A stretch of 55,651 nt of DNA from CAZDVQ01 sp964508975 (lineage in GTDB: Bacteria; Bacteroidota; Bacteroidia; Chitinophagales; Saprospiraceae). The first letter of the stretch is position 1; each line of letters opens with the position of its first letter. Positions 53,574-55,651 of this stretch are shown here, piece by piece. The translations under genes were made by a program, and so were the position numbers. The notes beneath the pieces are model-generated. The model did no database searches, was not told where the DNA came from, and saw only the letters and a program-made list of their open reading frames with translations. The stretch lies in the NCBI GenBank assembly GCA_964508975.1, contig CAZDVQ010000028.1, forward strand, positions 1 to 55,651. The letters run 5' to 3'.

Positions 53574-53734
53574 AAGCCGGCCTAGCGATGCGGAGGGCGG
53601 CCGTAGGCCGTACCAAAGGGGCGAAGCCCCAAGGTATGAGCGAACCCCGAAGGGCACCGTAAAGGAGCAAAGCGACTGCACGAATAGCGAACCCGAAGCG
53701 TAGCGCCACGAGCAACGCGAGGGGAGGCCCCAAA
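53574..53734 (-). repeat. family B triloop-hairpin repeat (B5), long form
   Basis: Plus-strand landmarks: GGCC-GTA-GGCC, GGGGC-GAA-GCCCC, CGAACCCGAAGCGTAGCG. AT-rich degenerate heptamers (about 53735-53780) follow. Confidence 0.8.
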
Positions 53735-53814
53735 ATGAACAAATGATGAAATGAATCATTGATATAATGAGGAAATGATTAGCGGATGTTTACGCTGATT
53801 TAGTCAATTAGCTG

Positions 53815-53822
53815 TAGCTTTG
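53815..53822 (+). promoter_or_regulatory. -7 box of the copper ATPase gene, within a 7-bp inverted repeat
   Basis: TAGCTTTG matches TAnnTTTG. It lies in GTAGCTTTGAAGCTGC, an imperfect palindrome that could hold a regulator. The ATG is 30 bp downstream. Confidence 0.45.
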
Positions 53823-53852
53823 AAGCTGCACGAAGATTTAAGTGAAAACGCT

Positions 53853-55651
53853 ATGAGCAAACAAACCGAGCTGATTGTAGAAGGCATGACTTGCACCAAT
53901 TGTGCACGCTCCGTTAGCAGGATGCTTGAAAAAAAAGGCCTTGAGGATGTGTACGTGGATTTTGTAAGCAAAGAAGTACGCTATACAAACACACAAGATA
54001 TTGATATAGAAGAAGTTAAGTCAGGCATTGAGAAACTGGGCTTTCAAGTGATGGGGGCCAACAGCCCTAAAAGTTTTTGGACCATTAGCCGCAAAATGTG
54101 GTTCTCGGCTCTGTTTGCAGTACCCTTGCTACTAGGTCATTTACTCATGCCCCTGGGTATTGATTTGCCCTGGAACCATAATGGCTGGCTACAACTTGCC
54201 ATTGCAGCCCCAGCCTTGATTGTGGGCTTTTGGCATTTTGGCCAAAGTGCGTTTTACTCGCTCAAAAGCGGTGTGCCCAACATGGATGTGCTCATTATCA
54301 TCGGGTCATTTGCTGCCTTTGTGTATAGCCTTTACGGGACGATTATTGATAACCACGATTACCTGTTTTACGAAACGGCCGTGACCATCATGACCTTGGT
54401 TTTTGCCGGTAATTTGATGGAGGAACGCTCGGTAAACCAGACCACCAACGCCCTGAAAGAACTGGGAAAACTCAAGCCCGAAATGGCCAAACGCCTGGTT
54501 TTAGGTCCAGATGGCGAGTCGTTTGAAACCCTCCCCGCCAAAGATTTGAAACGCGGCGATATCCTCATCGTGAATGAAGGCGATGCCTTTGCCACCGATG
54601 GCGAAGTACTGCAAGGCCAAGGCCAAGTCAATGAATCATTACTTACGGGTGAGGCCTTGCCGCAAGAAAAAGTACTGAATAACAAGGTTTTAGGCGGTAG
54701 CGTTTTGGTACAAGGCAACTTAAAAGTAAAGGTAACGGCCACCGAACAACAATCGCTGCTGAGTCATATCATCAACATGGTGAAGCTGGCCCAAAGTGAA
54801 AAGCCCAACATTGAACGCCTAGCCGATAAAATTGCTGCTGTATTTGTTCCTGTAGTGGTTGGAATTGCTTTATTGACATTCTTGGGAGCGTATTTCCTGT
54901 TCGATATTAGTTTTCAGAGTGCTTTGCTGCGGGCTATCGCCGTTTTGGTGATTTCTTGTCCTTGCGCCATGGGCCTAGCAACGCCCACTGCAGTAGTAGT
55001 GGGTGTTGGCCGAGTGGCGAAACAAGGTATTTTATTACGTGGCGGACAAACCCTAGAGCAATTTGCCCATATCAAAAACATTGTCTTTGATAAAACCGGC
55101 ACATTGACCAATGGTATTTTTGAAATATCGAAGGTACACCGATATCAAGACATTGATTTTGATCCCGTAGTATTAGCCTTGGAGCAACGCTCATCGCACC
55201 CGATGGCCAAGGCCTTTGTGGCTTATTACAAAGGGACACAAGCCGCTGTATTGCAAGATATTGTAGAAACCAAAGGCCAAGGCATACAAGGTACCGATGC
55301 ACAAGGTCGGCGTTGGACCCTCGGCTCATGGCGCACTTTAAAACAGTCCGACATACAAACCGAGCATGCCGCTTATCTCAGCTTTGACGAGCCTGACGGC
55401 AGTCAAACACTGGTAGCCAGCTTTGAACTTAACGACCAGCTGAAACCGCAAGCCCAAGAAATAATTAAAGCCCTGCAAGCGCAAGGTATTGAAACGATAT
55501 TACTGAGCGGTGACAAACAGGCCAAAGTGGCCGCACTAGCTACACAATTGGGTATACCGCAGTATTATGGCGAGCAATTACCGCAGGAAAAGCTAGCTAA
55601 AATAGCGGATTGGAGCGCCAACGCGCCTACTGCCATGGTGGGTGATGGTAT
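53853..55651 (+). CDS. copper/heavy-metal-translocating P1B ATPase, partial (3' end outside window)
   Basis: The frame is open from ATG 53853 to the window edge: 599 codons of about 700 to 750. N-terminal heavy-metal domain GMTCTNCARSV (CxxC) at about residues 11-21, then membrane helices, the actuator motif NESLLTGEALP, CPC in helix 6 (ISCPCAMGLATPTA), phosphorylation DKTGTLTN, SSHPMAKA (HP motif) and the start of the GDG motif at the edge. CPC plus HP motif fit Cu(I) export (CopA). No chaperone or cue-type regulator is visible upstream. Confidence 0.93.
   Translation, partial: MSKQTELIVEGMTCTNCARSVSRMLEKKGLEDVYVDFVSKEVRYTNTQDIDIEEVKSGIEKLGFQVMGANSPKSFWTISRKMWFSALFAVPLLLGHLLMPLGIDLPWNHNGWLQLAIAAPALIVGFWHFGQSAFYSLKSGVPNMDVLIIIGSFAAFVYSLYGTIIDNHDYLFYETAVTIMTLVFAGNLMEERSVNQTTNALKELGKLKPEMAKRLVLGPDGESFETLPAKDLKRGDILIVNEGDAFATDGEVLQGQGQVNESLLTGEALPQEKVLNNKVLGGSVLVQGNLKVKVTATEQQSLLSHIINMVKLAQSEKPNIERLADKIAAVFVPVVVGIALLTFLGAYFLFDISFQSALLRAIAVLVISCPCAMGLATPTAVVVGVGRVAKQGILLRGGQTLEQFAHIKNIVFDKTGTLTNGIFEISKVHRYQDIDFDPVVLALEQRSSHPMAKAFVAYYKGTQAAVLQDIVETKGQGIQGTDAQGRRWTLGSWRTLKQSDIQTEHAAYLSFDEPDGSQTLVASFELNDQLKPQAQEIIKALQAQGIETILLSGDKQAKVAALATQLGIPQYYGEQLPQEKLAKIADWSANAPTAMVGDG

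Overview
The window looks like the chromosome of a Bacteroidota bacterium, probably an environmental, gliding or surface-living type. I cannot place it below phylum. The evidence is a secreted protein with a type IX secretion C-terminal sorting domain, many promoters of the Bacteroidota type (TAnnTTTG), a CarboxypepD-regulatory-like plus plug TonB receptor, weak Shine-Dalgarno use, CcmB/CcsA/CcmD cytochrome maturation genes and Bacteroidota-type lipoproteins. No phage, CRISPR, integrase, transposase or rRNA gene was found.

Layout. 1-838 holds a 406-bp inverted-repeat element and no gene. 839-7467: a GNAT acetyltransferase, a repeat-seeded lipoprotein gene, a TonB receptor under a 9-1-9 palindromic operator, a small partner, a ferredoxin, a second copy of the inverted-repeat element and a DUF4846-type lipoprotein. 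7514-10362: fur-ccmB-ccsA-ccmD (iron sensing next to cytochrome c maturation). 10408-16203: glutamate dehydrogenase with an Lrp regulator, inositol monophosphatase, UbiA prenyltransferase and U32 peptidase. 16661-18522: SRPBCC protein, membrane protein, retropepsin and small partner. 18962-24313: polA, TolC and an HExxH protein. 25098-29213: a three-gene SGNH-SGNH-MBOAT cell-surface acylation operon. 29442-38002: AT-rich orphan genes, a giant CotH/lamin-tail T9SS protein, an esterase, a GNAT-like/small-protein pair and a further orphan. 38085-42602: initiator tRNA, lipoprotein, dnaK behind a sigma-54-type promoter and an M20 dipeptidase. 43096-51962: CtlX, an IVS-type four-helix protein, a LolE-like permease, KdtA (WaaA), a glycosyltransferase, an RluD-like synthase, LipB and an acetyltransferase. 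52193 to the end: an orphan lipoprotein and the first 599 codons of a CopA-like ATPase that runs off the window.

The most unusual aspect is the intergenic DNA. Nearly every gap holds GC-rich repeats of at least three families (here A, B, C). They are built from short hairpins whose three-base loops are mostly TNC on one strand, that is GNA on the other, the class known to make unusually stable DNA minihairpins. Arms change between copies while pairing is kept. Several repeats or gene ends carry a perfect hairpin directly followed by arrays of seven-base repeats of varying sequence. In three places the arrays are mirrored around a core, one core being the four-helix-bundle gene. One family-A copy supplies the start codon and first codons of a lipoprotein gene. 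Three genes share the fused promoter/start arrangement TAnnTTTGCAGnATG, predicting leaderless mRNAs.

Functions are read from motifs by eye; no database search was possible.
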